From assembly GCF_937875145.1 (NCBI RefSeq), contig NZ_CALNCS010000180.1:1-26437 (forward strand): DNA of 26,437 nt, read 5' to 3'. This document shows, piece by piece, positions 1 through 7,993 of this stretch (position 1 is the stretch's first letter; every line of letters begins with the position of its first letter). Under the pieces are notes generated by a model. That model did not search any database. It saw only the letters and a program-made list of their open reading frames with translations, and was not told the origin of the DNA. The DNA comes from Alkalibaculum bacchi (GTDB lineage: Bacteria; Bacillota; Clostridia; Eubacteriales; Alkalibacteraceae). Both the position numbers and the translations under genes were made by a program.

Positions 1-1
1 G

Positions 2-1888
2 GTATATGAAGAGCTAGGGCAGATGGATGAATTGATGAAACAGTATTATCATATCAAAGCTTCAGATCCTAAAAAATTGCCATTGATACAGAATGAAATC
101 AAAGAGTTTGCATTTAAAATAAATATGGATAAAGACCTAGATCTTACGGAAGAAATGTTTCAGAATAATTTAGATGATTGCATACAGAAGATGCATGGAT
201 GGATTACTAAAGTTCAAACATGTGATATTGCAGATGGATTTCATATTCTTGGAATGATTCCTGAAGGAGATCGGTTTAGGAACATGTTGAAAATGCTCGT
301 AAGAAACCGCAATGGGGATACTCCTTCCCTTCGCGATGGAATATGCGATTTGCTAGGACTTGATCACGAAGCTTTGTTGGATTCACCTGAAACTGCAACT
401 GCTGATGGAAGATCATTTGGAATGTTGTTAGTAGAAGTTGATGAAATCGGGAGAAAGATTTTTAAGGATTTAGAAGCAAATAATTACAGTGCAGAGTATA
501 TAGATGAAATAATTGAAAAATATAGGGAGGATAAGCGCAATAGCTCAAAAAAATTAAAGGATTGCCTTGAATATGTTTGTGATTTTATAAAACCAAGGGT
601 ATTGCAGATTACAAGCGAGCTGGACAATATCACAAATGGAATAAATGGAAAATTTATACCTCCTGGACCTTCAGGAGCCCCCACAAGAGGAAATGCGGGC
701 ATTCTTCCAACAGGGAGAAATTTCTATTCCGTTGATCCAGGTGCTATGCCCTCACGTTCATCCTGGGAAATTGGAAAGACGTTGGCAAATCAGCTTATTG
801 ATCGCTATATATCTGATAATGGACAATATCCAGAAAGCATATCCGTTCTAGTTTGGGCAACGGAAGCTATGCGCAATTATGGAGATGATATTTCAGAAAC
901 TTTATATCTTCTTGGAGTGAGGCCTGTGTGGCTAGGTAGCACTGACCGGGTAATAGGCATTGAAGCGATACCTCTTGAAGAGCTTGGAAGACCAAGAATA
1001 GATATAACATTGCGCATTACAGGATTGTTTAGGGATTCTTTTCCTAATCTCATTGAACGCGTAGATGAACCAGAAGAACAAAATTTTATCAAAAAACATG
1101 TTCGTGAAGATATTGAGGAACTAATTGAGCAGGGGATTGATTTGGAAATTGCAAAACAACAGGCCATGTATCGTATTTTTGGTGATCCGCCTGGAGCATA
1201 TGGTGCTGGAGTGTGCAATGTAGTTGAAAGTAAAAAATGGGAATCAGTTACAGATTTAGGTACAGTTTATACGACTTGGGGCGGGCATGCATATGGAAAA
1301 AAAGTTCATGGGGACAAACTTCCTGAATTATTTGCTTTGAGAATGAAAAAATCAAGTGTAGCTGTAAAAAATCAGTCTACTCTTGAAGTAGACATGTTGG
1401 ACAGTGATGATTTTTATAATTATTTTGGCGGAATGGTTGCAGCGATTACAACCCATAGCGGAGAACAAAAACCTGCATACGTGCCAAGTACTTCAGATAC
1501 AGACCATATTGAGACGGTATCGTTGCATGAAGAAGCATCCCGTGTAATGCGGGCTCGGGTAAATAATCCTAAATGGATTGAGGGTTTAAAAAAGCACGGT
1601 TATCGAGGTGCAAAACAGGTATCTGCTATGGTGGACTTTACTTTTGGCTGGGATGCCACTACGAATGTAATTGATGATTGGATGTATGATTGTATTGCCA
1701 ATAGGTATGCATTTGATAAAGAAAATTCTGATTGGATAAGAGAAGTAAATCCATGGGCATTGCATAATATCTCTGAACGACTTTTAGAAGCCCATCAACG
1801 AGGAATGTGGAATGCAACAGAGGAACAGGTTGAAAAGTTAAAAAATATATATATAGAGATGGAAGGAAATCTGGAAGATTTGGGGTAG
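2..1888 (+). CDS. cobN: Cobaltochelatase large subunit CobN-like, C-terminal part (5' end outside window)
   Basis: Large, tetrapyrrole-binding subunit of a class I metal chelatase (CobN/BchH/ChlH family), which inserts cobalt or a related metal with ATP-driven help from ChlI/ChlD partners in the cytoplasm. The frame is open to the window edge, so the Met codon at 23 is internal. About 628 residues of an expected ~1250 are visible. They align throughout with the C-terminal half of the complete CobN at 11357-15109. Shared blocks include ILPTGRNFYSVDP (about nt 699-737), RPRIDITLRITGLFRDSFPN, DPPGAYGAGV, GGHAYGKKVHG with its His at nt 1286-1288, DSDDFYNYFGG, and GWDATTNVIDDWMY near the end. The family hallmarks in this half are intact, so it looks catalytically competent. 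The stop is followed closely by chlD, so the two are probably co-transcribed. The native metal and tetrapyrrole cannot be read from sequence. Confidence 0.93.
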   Translation, partial: VYEELGQMDELMKQYYHIKASDPKKLPLIQNEIKEFAFKINMDKDLDLTEEMFQNNLDDCIQKMHGWITKVQTCDIADGFHILGMIPEGDRFRNMLKMLVRNRNGDTPSLRDGICDLLGLDHEALLDSPETATADGRSFGMLLVEVDEIGRKIFKDLEANNYSAEYIDEIIEKYREDKRNSSKKLKDCLEYVCDFIKPRVLQITSELDNITNGINGKFIPPGPSGAPTRGNAGILPTGRNFYSVDPGAMPSRSSWEIGKTLANQLIDRYISDNGQYPESISVLVWATEAMRNYGDDISETLYLLGVRPVWLGSTDRVIGIEAIPLEELGRPRIDITLRITGLFRDSFPNLIERVDEPEEQNFIKKHVREDIEELIEQGIDLEIAKQQAMYRIFGDPPGAYGAGVCNVVESKKWESVTDLGTVYTTWGGHAYGKKVHGDKLPELFALRMKKSSVAVKNQSTLEVDMLDSDDFYNYFGGMVAAITTHSGEQKPAYVPSTSDTDHIETVSLHEEASRVMRARVNNPKWIEGLKKHGYRGAKQVSAMVDFTFGWDATTNVIDDWMYDCIANRYAFDKENSDWIREVNPWALHNISERLLEAHQRGMWNATEEQVEKLKNIYIEMEGNLEDLG

Positions 1889-1897
1889 GTGATTAAT

Positions 1898-3823
1898 TTG
1901 TTTAATAGAAACTCAGTATTTCCTTTTGTAGGGGTTTTAGGGCAGGATGCAGTTAAAAATGCGTTGATTTGGAATGTAATAAATCCACGTATTGGAGGTG
2001 TCTTGATATGTGGGGAAAAGGGAACTGCTAAATCAACATTAGTCCGTGGATTTGAAGCTGTTCTAGAGGGTCAAACTATTGTCCAATTGCCATTGAACGT
2101 CACAGAAGATAGGCTAGTTGGAACTATAGATTTTGAACACGCGATTAAATATGGGGATAAAAAATTTGAACCAGGAATATTACATAGAGCAGATAAAAAT
2201 ATTCTTTATGTTGATGAGGTAAATTTATTAAGTGATCATTTAGTAAAAATCCTCTTAGAGTCTGCTTCTTCAGGTATTAATATTGTGGAACGTGAAGGGA
2301 TATCTTTTAAACACACATCTGATTTTATTTTGGTGGGAAGTATGAATCCTGAGGAAGGCGCACTACGGCCACAGTTTTTAGATCGATTTGGATTATATGT
2401 GGAAGTAAAAGGCGAAAAGGACCTGAGGAAGCGCTGTGAAATTATTCGTCGAAGAATATCGTTTGAAGAGGATCCCTTATCCTATGTGTCGAAATGGATG
2501 GAAGAAACAAGAACCCTTTCAAATAAGGTAAAGAGGGCAAAAGAAGATCTATTAAGGGTTACTGTAACACAAAATGCAATGCAGCTTGCATCTTCCATTG
2601 TAAAAGAAGGAAATTGTGAAGGGCACCGCGGTGAATTAGTACTAATAGAAACGGCAAAGGCAATTGCCGCATTTTCTGGGAGAACAGTTATTAATATTGA
2701 AGATATCAAAGAAGCTGCAAAATATGCATTGCCCCATCGCATACGTAACAATCAGCCTCAACAGCAAACATCTATGCCAACAGAGCAAGATGGAGATAAG
2801 GATAATCAACAAGAGGATAATAAAAACAAACCAAATGATCAACTTGATCAACAAGAACAATCCTCTGATACTTCACAAGATCAGGGTGAATTTAAACAAC
2901 AAAGCGATCCATCTCAAATGGATAATTATGGGGATGAATCTACAGAATCTCAGGAGGAAGAGATAGGAGAAGGAAATAAGGAAACTGTTGATGACCCTGG
3001 ACAACCATTTATAGTGAATAAATGGTTAGAGGAAAATGTAAATCGTACAGTTGTGAGGGGAAGTGGGAAGAGGAGTCGCGTTGTCACATCATCTAATCAA
3101 GGCAGATATGTGCGTTATGCATTTCCAAAAGGTAACAAAATAACAGATGTGGCATTAGATGCCACACTCCGCAGTGCAGCACCATATCAGCTGTTCAGGG
3201 AAAAGGGAAAAACTGCTATAGCGATTGAAAAAAGTGACATTCGAGTAAAGGTCAGAGAAAAGCGTTCGGGAAATACCATAGTATTTGTAGTCGACGCAAG
3301 TGGATCTATGGGAGCCAATAAACGTATGACAGCAGTAAAGGGGGCTATACTGTCATTGCTTAATGACGCTTATCAAAAGCGAGATAGAGTGTGTATGATT
3401 GCATTTAGGAATGACAGTGCCGAGCTTATGTTGGGTGTTACTAGGAGTGTAGATTTGGCTCAAAAAAAATTGAGCGTTCTTCCTACAGGTGGTAGAACCC
3501 CTTTGGCAGCGGGACTCGATATGGCGTATGACGTCATAAAGGGGGCTAAAATTAAGGATAAAGATATTCTTCCTGCTATAGTATTAGTGACAGATGGCAG
3601 AGCAACTTATGTGCGAAACGGAATAGATGCATTTGAGGATGCAATGCGTTCAGCACAACGGATAGGAACGGAAAAAATCAAAACGGTTTTAATCGATACG
3701 GATCAAAACTTTATACAATTAAATTTAGGAGAAAAAATTGCTACAGCGTTAAACGCCGATCGATATAAAATTGAAGATTTAAAGGCTCAAGATCTAGTTA
3801 CTGCAGTTTCACAATGTATTTAA
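1898..3823 (+). CDS. chlD: Chelatase AAA+/VWA subunit, ChlD/BchD-like
   Basis: Fused AAA+ ATPase and von Willebrand factor A subunit of a class I chelatase. It couples the ChlI ATPase ring to CobN. The AAA+ part has an intact Walker A (GEKGTAKST) and Walker B (ILYVDE), whereas many BchD proteins have degenerate ones. A long linker rich in Gln, Asn, Asp and Glu follows (about nt 2755-3000). The C-terminal VWA domain carries the metal-ion site DASGSM, Asp codon at nt 3293. Start choice: an in-frame GTG lies at 1889, immediately after the cobN stop. TTG at 1898 has AGGTGA (1887-1892) five bases upstream and gives the same 16-residue spacing to the VLGQ motif as in the neighbouring ChlI. TTG is therefore preferred, and GTG would add three residues. 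This is the only complete chlD in the window; a 3' fragment of a second one lies at 16918-17082. CobT-like is an alternative name, but the N-terminal ATPase points to ChlD. Confidence 0.9.
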   Translation: MFNRNSVFPFVGVLGQDAVKNALIWNVINPRIGGVLICGEKGTAKSTLVRGFEAVLEGQTIVQLPLNVTEDRLVGTIDFEHAIKYGDKKFEPGILHRADKNILYVDEVNLLSDHLVKILLESASSGINIVEREGISFKHTSDFILVGSMNPEEGALRPQFLDRFGLYVEVKGEKDLRKRCEIIRRRISFEEDPLSYVSKWMEETRTLSNKVKRAKEDLLRVTVTQNAMQLASSIVKEGNCEGHRGELVLIETAKAIAAFSGRTVINIEDIKEAAKYALPHRIRNNQPQQQTSMPTEQDGDKDNQQEDNKNKPNDQLDQQEQSSDTSQDQGEFKQQSDPSQMDNYGDESTESQEEEIGEGNKETVDDPGQPFIVNKWLEENVNRTVVRGSGKRSRVVTSSNQGRYVRYAFPKGNKITDVALDATLRSAAPYQLFREKGKTAIAIEKSDIRVKVREKRSGNTIVFVVDASGSMGANKRMTAVKGAILSLLNDAYQKRDRVCMIAFRNDSAELMLGVTRSVDLAQKKLSVLPTGGRTPLAAGLDMAYDVIKGAKIKDKDILPAIVLVTDGRATYVRNGIDAFEDAMRSAQRIGTEKIKTVLIDTDQNFIQLNLGEKIATALNADRYKIEDLKAQDLVTAVSQCI

Positions 3824-3990
3824 TTAGAGAATATAATCTGTCATAATACGTTTAATGAGGGGAAAACGGAACAAATGTATTTTAATGCATAGATTCATCC
3901 ATTGATTTTAGTTTCAACGTTTTTACTATTTCTTTTTATTGGAATCAAACTATATTATAAAGCAGAATAACAGGGATAAGGAGAGGAATT

Positions 3991-5028
3991 ATGAATTTAG
4001 ATAAAAAAATATATCCATTTACAGCAATTGTTGGGCAAGAGAGAATGAAACTATCATTGATTTTAAATGTAATTAACCCATCTTTAGGGGGAGTGCTGAT
4101 ACGAGGCGAAAAAGGTACAGCAAAATCGACAGCTGTGCGTGCACTTGCTGATCTTTTACCTGAAAGAAAACAGATTGAAGGTTGTAAATTTTCATGTGAT
4201 CCAAATAATGTTGATTTAGCATGTACGGATTGTGCAGAAAAGATTCAATCGGACCAAAAGGTAGATATCATTATGTCAAAAATGAAAGTAATCGACTTGC
4301 CAATTGGTGCTACAGAAGATCGAGTTGTGGGAACATTGGATATAGAACAGGCAATTAAAAAAGGAGAAAAGCAATTTGAAGCTGGAATACTGGCTAATGG
4401 TAATAGAAATATTTTGTATGTGGATGAAATAAACCTTTTAGATGACCATGTTGTTGATGTACTACTTGATTCTGCCGCAATGGGTGTTAACTTTATCGAA
4501 AGGGAAGGGATCTCCTTTGCACATCCATCAAGATTTACTTTGGTTGGAACAATGAATCCTGAAGAAGGCGATTTAAGACCACAGCTTATTGACCGCTTTG
4601 GTTTAGTAGTTGATGTAATAGGAGAAAGTGATACTGCCCTTCGTACGGAAGTGATCAAGAGAAGACTTGAATTTGAAAAAGATCCTATTGAATTTAAAAA
4701 TGCTTATCAAGCTCAACAGACTGAATTAGCAGAAAATATTGAAAAAGCAATGGAATTACTCTCAGAAGTAGTTTTTGATGATAGCTTACTTGAAACTGCA
4801 GCTAAAATTTCTACTTCCTTAGAGGTGGACGGTCATAGGGCAGATATTGTCATGATTAAAACTGCAATGACAATTGCAGCATATCATCAAAGAAATGCAG
4901 CAACCATAGAAGATTTAAAAGAAGCTGCCACATACGTTATGCCTCATAGAATGAGAAGGAGACCATTTGACGATTCTTGTTATGCAGGTGATACGATTAA
5001 ACAAATGGTCGACGAGATGATGAGATAG
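3991..5028 (+). CDS. chlI: Chelatase AAA+ ATPase subunit, ChlI/BchI-like
   Basis: AAA+ motor ATPase of a class I Mg/Co chelatase, 345 aa, the usual length for BchI/ChlI. Walker A is GEKGTAKST (residues 39-47) and Walker B ILYVDEINLL (141-150). ATEDRVVGTLD (107-117) and the sensor-region sequence TMNPEEGDLRPQ are typical of the family. An insertion between Walker A and the ATEDR motif holds four cysteines, C65-x3-C69-x8-C78-x2-C81. It looks like a small metal or Fe-S site and is absent from the adjacent ChlD. The ATG has a strong AAGGAGAGG about six bases upstream. The gap from chlD is 167 bp and contains no convincing gene. The radical SAM gene follows after two bases, so the two are surely in one transcript. 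A decayed paralogue is at 17104-18139. Confidence 0.93.
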   Translation: MNLDKKIYPFTAIVGQERMKLSLILNVINPSLGGVLIRGEKGTAKSTAVRALADLLPERKQIEGCKFSCDPNNVDLACTDCAEKIQSDQKVDIIMSKMKVIDLPIGATEDRVVGTLDIEQAIKKGEKQFEAGILANGNRNILYVDEINLLDDHVVDVLLDSAAMGVNFIEREGISFAHPSRFTLVGTMNPEEGDLRPQLIDRFGLVVDVIGESDTALRTEVIKRRLEFEKDPIEFKNAYQAQQTELAENIEKAMELLSEVVFDDSLLETAAKISTSLEVDGHRADIVMIKTAMTIAAYHQRNAATIEDLKEAATYVMPHRMRRRPFDDSCYAGDTIKQMVDEMMR

Positions 5029-5030
5029 AA

Positions 5031-6044
5031 ATGAAAAAGCAGCAGATTTTGTTGGTGTTATGGGTCACGAGTAAATGCAATCTCAAGTGCAAATATTGTT
5101 ATGCGGATGCATGTATGCAAGGAGATGACATGCCGTATGAGACAGCAATAGCTGCAGTTGAAAAGTTTAAGGAATACCCCTTAAAGGTTCAGTTTGCTGG
5201 TGGGGAGCCACTCCTTAATTTTAGCCTTGTTTGCCGCATTATAGACTACATAGAAAAGCATAATTATGTGGCAACATTCCAACTTCAGACCAATGGGACG
5301 TTGATCGATGAATCAATTGCAAAAGGCCTAAAAAAAAGGAGGGTTGCGCTAGGCGTTAGCCTTGATGGACAACCCCAAATTAATGAATGGTTAAGGGGAG
5401 GGACAAAACTAACGGTAAATGGGATTCGCAATCTCGCTAATCAGAATGTTAAGGTAAATGTTAACACTGTTGTGACCGCATATAATGTGAAAGAATTGCA
5501 TAAATTACCGGATTTTGTACTGTATTTTGGAAATGTGGCAGGTATAGGTTTGGATTTACTGCGCAGTGCAGGGCGAGGGAAAAAGGATATCAATGGAATT
5601 TGCCCATCTGAGCCAGAAGAATTGCGTAAGGCAATGATTATGATGCATCATAGGTGTGAAGATCTATACCATATGACAGGTGTTCGAATTCATTTGCGTG
5701 AAGTATCAGAAGCAAAACAAAGACTAAGGTTTTCACAACAGACAAAAGAGTACTGTTATGCATCCTGTGGACGTTCTATTGTTATTCTACCTAATGGCGA
5801 TGTTTATCCCTGTGGTTCTCTCATTGAAGATGAGGATTATTTTATGGGCAATATCCATGGTGAATTATTAAAGCCTATTGCACTAAAATATAAAGATAGA
5901 AGCAGCTGTACCAATTGCAGGTATCAAGTATATTGCCCTGGAAGTTGCCCTTCGAGGATAATTACGAATCAAATCGTAGATATCTCTGATTCGCTAGACT
6001 GTGTGATGAGGAAGACGGCATTTGAGATTACTGAAAAAATTTAG
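5031..6044 (+). CDS. Radical SAM/SPASM-domain protein in chelatase module 1
   Basis: Radical S-adenosylmethionine enzyme, 337 aa. The SAM-cluster motif is C16-x3-C20-x2-C23 within SKCNLKCKYCYA, followed by the glycine-rich QFAGGEP. The C-terminus carries a full SPASM pattern. C246-x14-C261 includes the GDVYPC signature, and after a gap come C293-x2-C296-x5-C302-x3-C306 and then C324, so up to two auxiliary 4Fe-4S clusters are expected. Known relatives modify either peptides or tetrapyrroles; the latter are NirJ, AhbC and AhbD of heme d1 and alternative heme synthesis. No precursor peptide gene is evident nearby. Position directly behind chlI, with a close paralogue (18149-19192) in the same place in the second module, argues for a role linked to the chelatase or its tetrapyrrole. 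The substrate is unknown. The upstream Shine-Dalgarno is weak, which fits coupling to chlI translation. Confidence 0.85.
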   Translation: MKKQQILLVLWVTSKCNLKCKYCYADACMQGDDMPYETAIAAVEKFKEYPLKVQFAGGEPLLNFSLVCRIIDYIEKHNYVATFQLQTNGTLIDESIAKGLKKRRVALGVSLDGQPQINEWLRGGTKLTVNGIRNLANQNVKVNVNTVVTAYNVKELHKLPDFVLYFGNVAGIGLDLLRSAGRGKKDINGICPSEPEELRKAMIMMHHRCEDLYHMTGVRIHLREVSEAKQRLRFSQQTKEYCYASCGRSIVILPNGDVYPCGSLIEDEDYFMGNIHGELLKPIALKYKDRSSCTNCRYQVYCPGSCPSRIITNQIVDISDSLDCVMRKTAFEITEKI

Positions 6045-6061
6045 AAAATATGTTTTAAAAA

Positions 6062-6270
6062 ATGAGTGTGTTGAACGCTATTATCTTGTGTTTTGCACAA
6101 ACGGGAAACACAAAAAAATAGCAGAAGCAATATGCGCTTGTATTGCAAATTTAGACTACTCATTGACTTTGAGTTAGTTGGACAGTTAATCCTATAGATG
6201 ATGTTTTATCAAAACATCCGTATATTCCCATTATATGATTTATAAATGGCAATGTTTAGAAAACAGCATT
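6062..6270 (+). pseudogene. Decayed flavodoxin-like remnant
   Basis: Translation from the ATG at 6062 reads into AQTGNTKK, the phosphate-loop signature of flavodoxins, then hits a stop at 6119-6121. A one-base shift in the preceding A-run restores IAEAICACIANLD, which continues the flavodoxin helix. A further shift gives VNPIDDVLSKHPYIPII from nt 6185. No frame stays open. The fragment sits between radical SAM gene 1 and the riboswitch. Flavodoxin identity rests mainly on the TGNTKKIAEAI-like match across one frameshift, so it is tentative. The perfect 8-bp hairpin at 6200-6218 falls inside it and has no T tail. Confidence 0.4.
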
Positions 6271-6306
6271 TGCTCATAAGATAAAAATGAAAAATTCAAT
6301 ATGAAG

Positions 6307-6490
6307 ATATAGGTGCCTGTTGTAATTTGAGGGTAATTGTGAACAGGTGAAAAGAGAAGAAGGGTGAAAATCCCACGCGGTCCCGCCACTGTATAAGAGG
6401 AGTTCTACCAGAAATGCCACTGAGAAATTGGGAAGGCAGGTAGAATGATGATCCTTGAGCCAGAAGACCTGCCTATTCTGTAATACTATA
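6307..6490 (+). ncRNA. Cobalamin (AdoCbl-class) riboswitch upstream of btuF
   Basis: The sequence holds the conserved cobalamin riboswitch landmarks in order: a 5' element around AGGTGCCTGT (6311-6320), a GGGTGAAAATCCCACGCGG block (about 6362-6380), CCCGCCACTGTA (about 6382-6393), and the B12 box GCCAGAAGACCTGCCT (6459-6474). It lies about 160 bases upstream of btuF and is followed by a terminator-like hairpin. Binding of adenosylcobalamin or a related cobamide is expected to reduce expression of the btuFCD-cbiZ-cobN operon. The outer boundaries are approximate. Confidence 0.93.
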
Positions 6491-6546
6491 ACTCTACGAG
6501 AGATGGAGGGGGATAATGATGGTAGATCTATTGGATTGATCTGGTT

Positions 6547-6580
6547 AAAAGCCTCTTGAAGTAATGTTGAGAGGTTTTTT
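6547..6580 (+). terminator. Putative intrinsic terminator of the btuF riboswitch
   Basis: AAAAGCCTCTT and GAGAGGTTTTTT can pair around an 11-base loop, with one bulged G, and six T residues follow. It sits between the riboswitch aptamer and the btuF Shine-Dalgarno, the expected place for the expression platform. The stem is modest, so the exact switching structure is uncertain. Confidence 0.6.
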
Positions 6581-6647
6581 AAGTGCAAAAGTCGGAAAGA
6601 GAATATTGAAAAATATTCTGACAAATCAAAATCAAGGGGGAAGACAG

Positions 6648-7820
6648 ATGAAAAAAATATTTAATAAAAAATTAATACTATCCATTTTAAGCATCCTATG
6701 TGTCCTTACACTATTTGGATGTACAAGCAAAGTAAAAGAAGAGGTCAAAACAGGTACAGATCCTTTGAAAGGCACGAATGTAGAAATAAGCTACACAGAT
6801 GCATTTAGCATTGTAGATTATGGTAACGATATTAAATTAGTTACAGATGGAGAAAATCAAAAATTTTTATTAGTACCTGAAGGGGAAGAAACACCTGAAA
6901 TAGCAGAAGCATCAGGTGCAGAGGTGATTCATACCCCATTAAAAAATGTGGTCTACTGTTCTTCTACACAAGTATCTTTATTAAAACCGTTTTTTGAGGA
7001 GGAAGATTGGAATTCTATTTCAGGCGTTACGACAAAAGCAGAAAAATGGTACATAGATGAAGTAAAGACAGGCATGGAAAAAGGTGATATTACCTTTGTA
7101 GGCGGAGACGGGATGGGTGAACCAGACTTTGAATTGATTCAATCTTTAAATCCTGATATGGTAGTCGTTTATACTGGGGAAAACGGTCAGCAAACTACAT
7201 TAGCAAAAATGAAAGAACTAGGCATTCCTTGTATGGTAGTCAACGATTATACAGAAAACGACGATATGGGACGATTGGAATGGACTAGATTTTTAGCCAC
7301 TTTTTATAATAAAGACAAAGAAGCAGCTCAATTTATGAGTGAAAAAGAAGATATGTTGAAAGAAATACAAGCCCATGTCGCAGATAAACCAAGTCCAAAA
7401 GTGGTATGGGCTAGTGTTTACGAAGGAACTGTATATGTTCCTAATGGTGGTTCTTATGTAGCAAATCAAATTGAAAAAGCTGGTGGCGATTATGTATTTG
7501 CGGACTTGAACCAAGATAAGGGTAGTAGCACTCAGCTTACACTAGAAGAATTTTACGAAAAGGCTAAAGACGCAGATGTATTTATCTATTCAACTAGTAA
7601 TTTATATATGCCTTCTATTGCAGACCTTAAAGCTGTATCTCCTTTATTAAAGGATTTCAAATCTATAAAGGATGAAAATGTATACTGCTTTACTCCCTCA
7701 TACTATATGAATTTAGATAAAACCGTTGAAGGCGTGAAAGACTTGGCTAAAATTTTCCACGAGGATGTTTATACAGATTGGCAGCTTCAAATGTACGAAA
7801 AATTGCCTGTACAAAAATAA
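6648..7820 (+). CDS. btuF: Corrinoid ABC transporter substrate-binding lipoprotein (BtuF-like)
   Basis: Extracytoplasmic binding protein that hands a corrinoid to the BtuC permease, 390 aa from the chosen start. A lysine-rich N-terminus and hydrophobic stretch lead to the lipobox LFGC with Cys25, so a membrane-anchored lipoprotein is expected. The remainder fits the TroA-like periplasmic-binding fold used for cobalamin, heme and siderophores, with segments such as LNPDMVVVYTGENG and KVVWASVYEGTVYVPNGG. ATG 6648 is preferred over in-frame ATG 6564 because AAGGGGGA lies directly upstream and the earlier codon falls inside the riboswitch terminator. The upstream cobalamin riboswitch and downstream cbiZ make a corrinoid the most likely ligand; an iron chelate cannot be excluded from this gene alone. 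Confidence 0.88.
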   Translation: MKKIFNKKLILSILSILCVLTLFGCTSKVKEEVKTGTDPLKGTNVEISYTDAFSIVDYGNDIKLVTDGENQKFLLVPEGEETPEIAEASGAEVIHTPLKNVVYCSSTQVSLLKPFFEEEDWNSISGVTTKAEKWYIDEVKTGMEKGDITFVGGDGMGEPDFELIQSLNPDMVVVYTGENGQQTTLAKMKELGIPCMVVNDYTENDDMGRLEWTRFLATFYNKDKEAAQFMSEKEDMLKEIQAHVADKPSPKVVWASVYEGTVYVPNGGSYVANQIEKAGGDYVFADLNQDKGSSTQLTLEEFYEKAKDADVFIYSTSNLYMPSIADLKAVSPLLKDFKSIKDENVYCFTPSYYMNLDKTVEGVKDLAKIFHEDVYTDWQLQMYEKLPVQK

Positions 7821-7839
7821 TATTTAGCTTCACAACACG

Positions 7840-7899
7840 TTTACAGGTGCTTAAATCCCAGTTGAATATTGAGTAAATGAGAGCTCAAGTGCCTGTAAA
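7840..7899 (+). repeat. Intercistronic hairpin between btuF and btuC
   Basis: TTTACAGGTGCTT (7840-7852) pairs with AAGTGCCTGTAAA (7887-7899) over 13 positions, including two G-T wobbles, around a 34-base loop. No T-run follows, so a classical terminator is unlikely. It could protect the btuF mRNA 3' end or tune the ratio of binding protein to permease (inference). Confidence 0.5.
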
Positions 7900-7993
7900 T
7901 ATATAATTTATCTACGAAGCGATTTAGATTATATTTATTTGAAAAATATGCAAAACACAGTTAAGACGATACTAAATAAAAGGAAAAAAATAA

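Noticed and set aside
3902..3970. TTG-initiated 22-codon frame encoding a hydrophobic segment (LILVSTFLLFLFIGIKLYY) in the chlD-chlI gap
   Set aside because: No Shine-Dalgarno sequence, a stop just upstream, and AT-rich DNA often encodes such stretches. It may be a relic of a membrane protein gene, but nothing supports a real gene.
6200..6218. Perfect 8-bp hairpin GATGTTTT-ATC-AAAACATC as a terminator for module 1
   Set aside because: No T-run follows, and the sequence lies inside the flavodoxin-like relic.
5000..6300. Short precursor peptide gene for the radical SAM/SPASM protein
   Set aside because: No short frame with a ribosome site and peptide-like repeat or core was visible next to either radical SAM gene.
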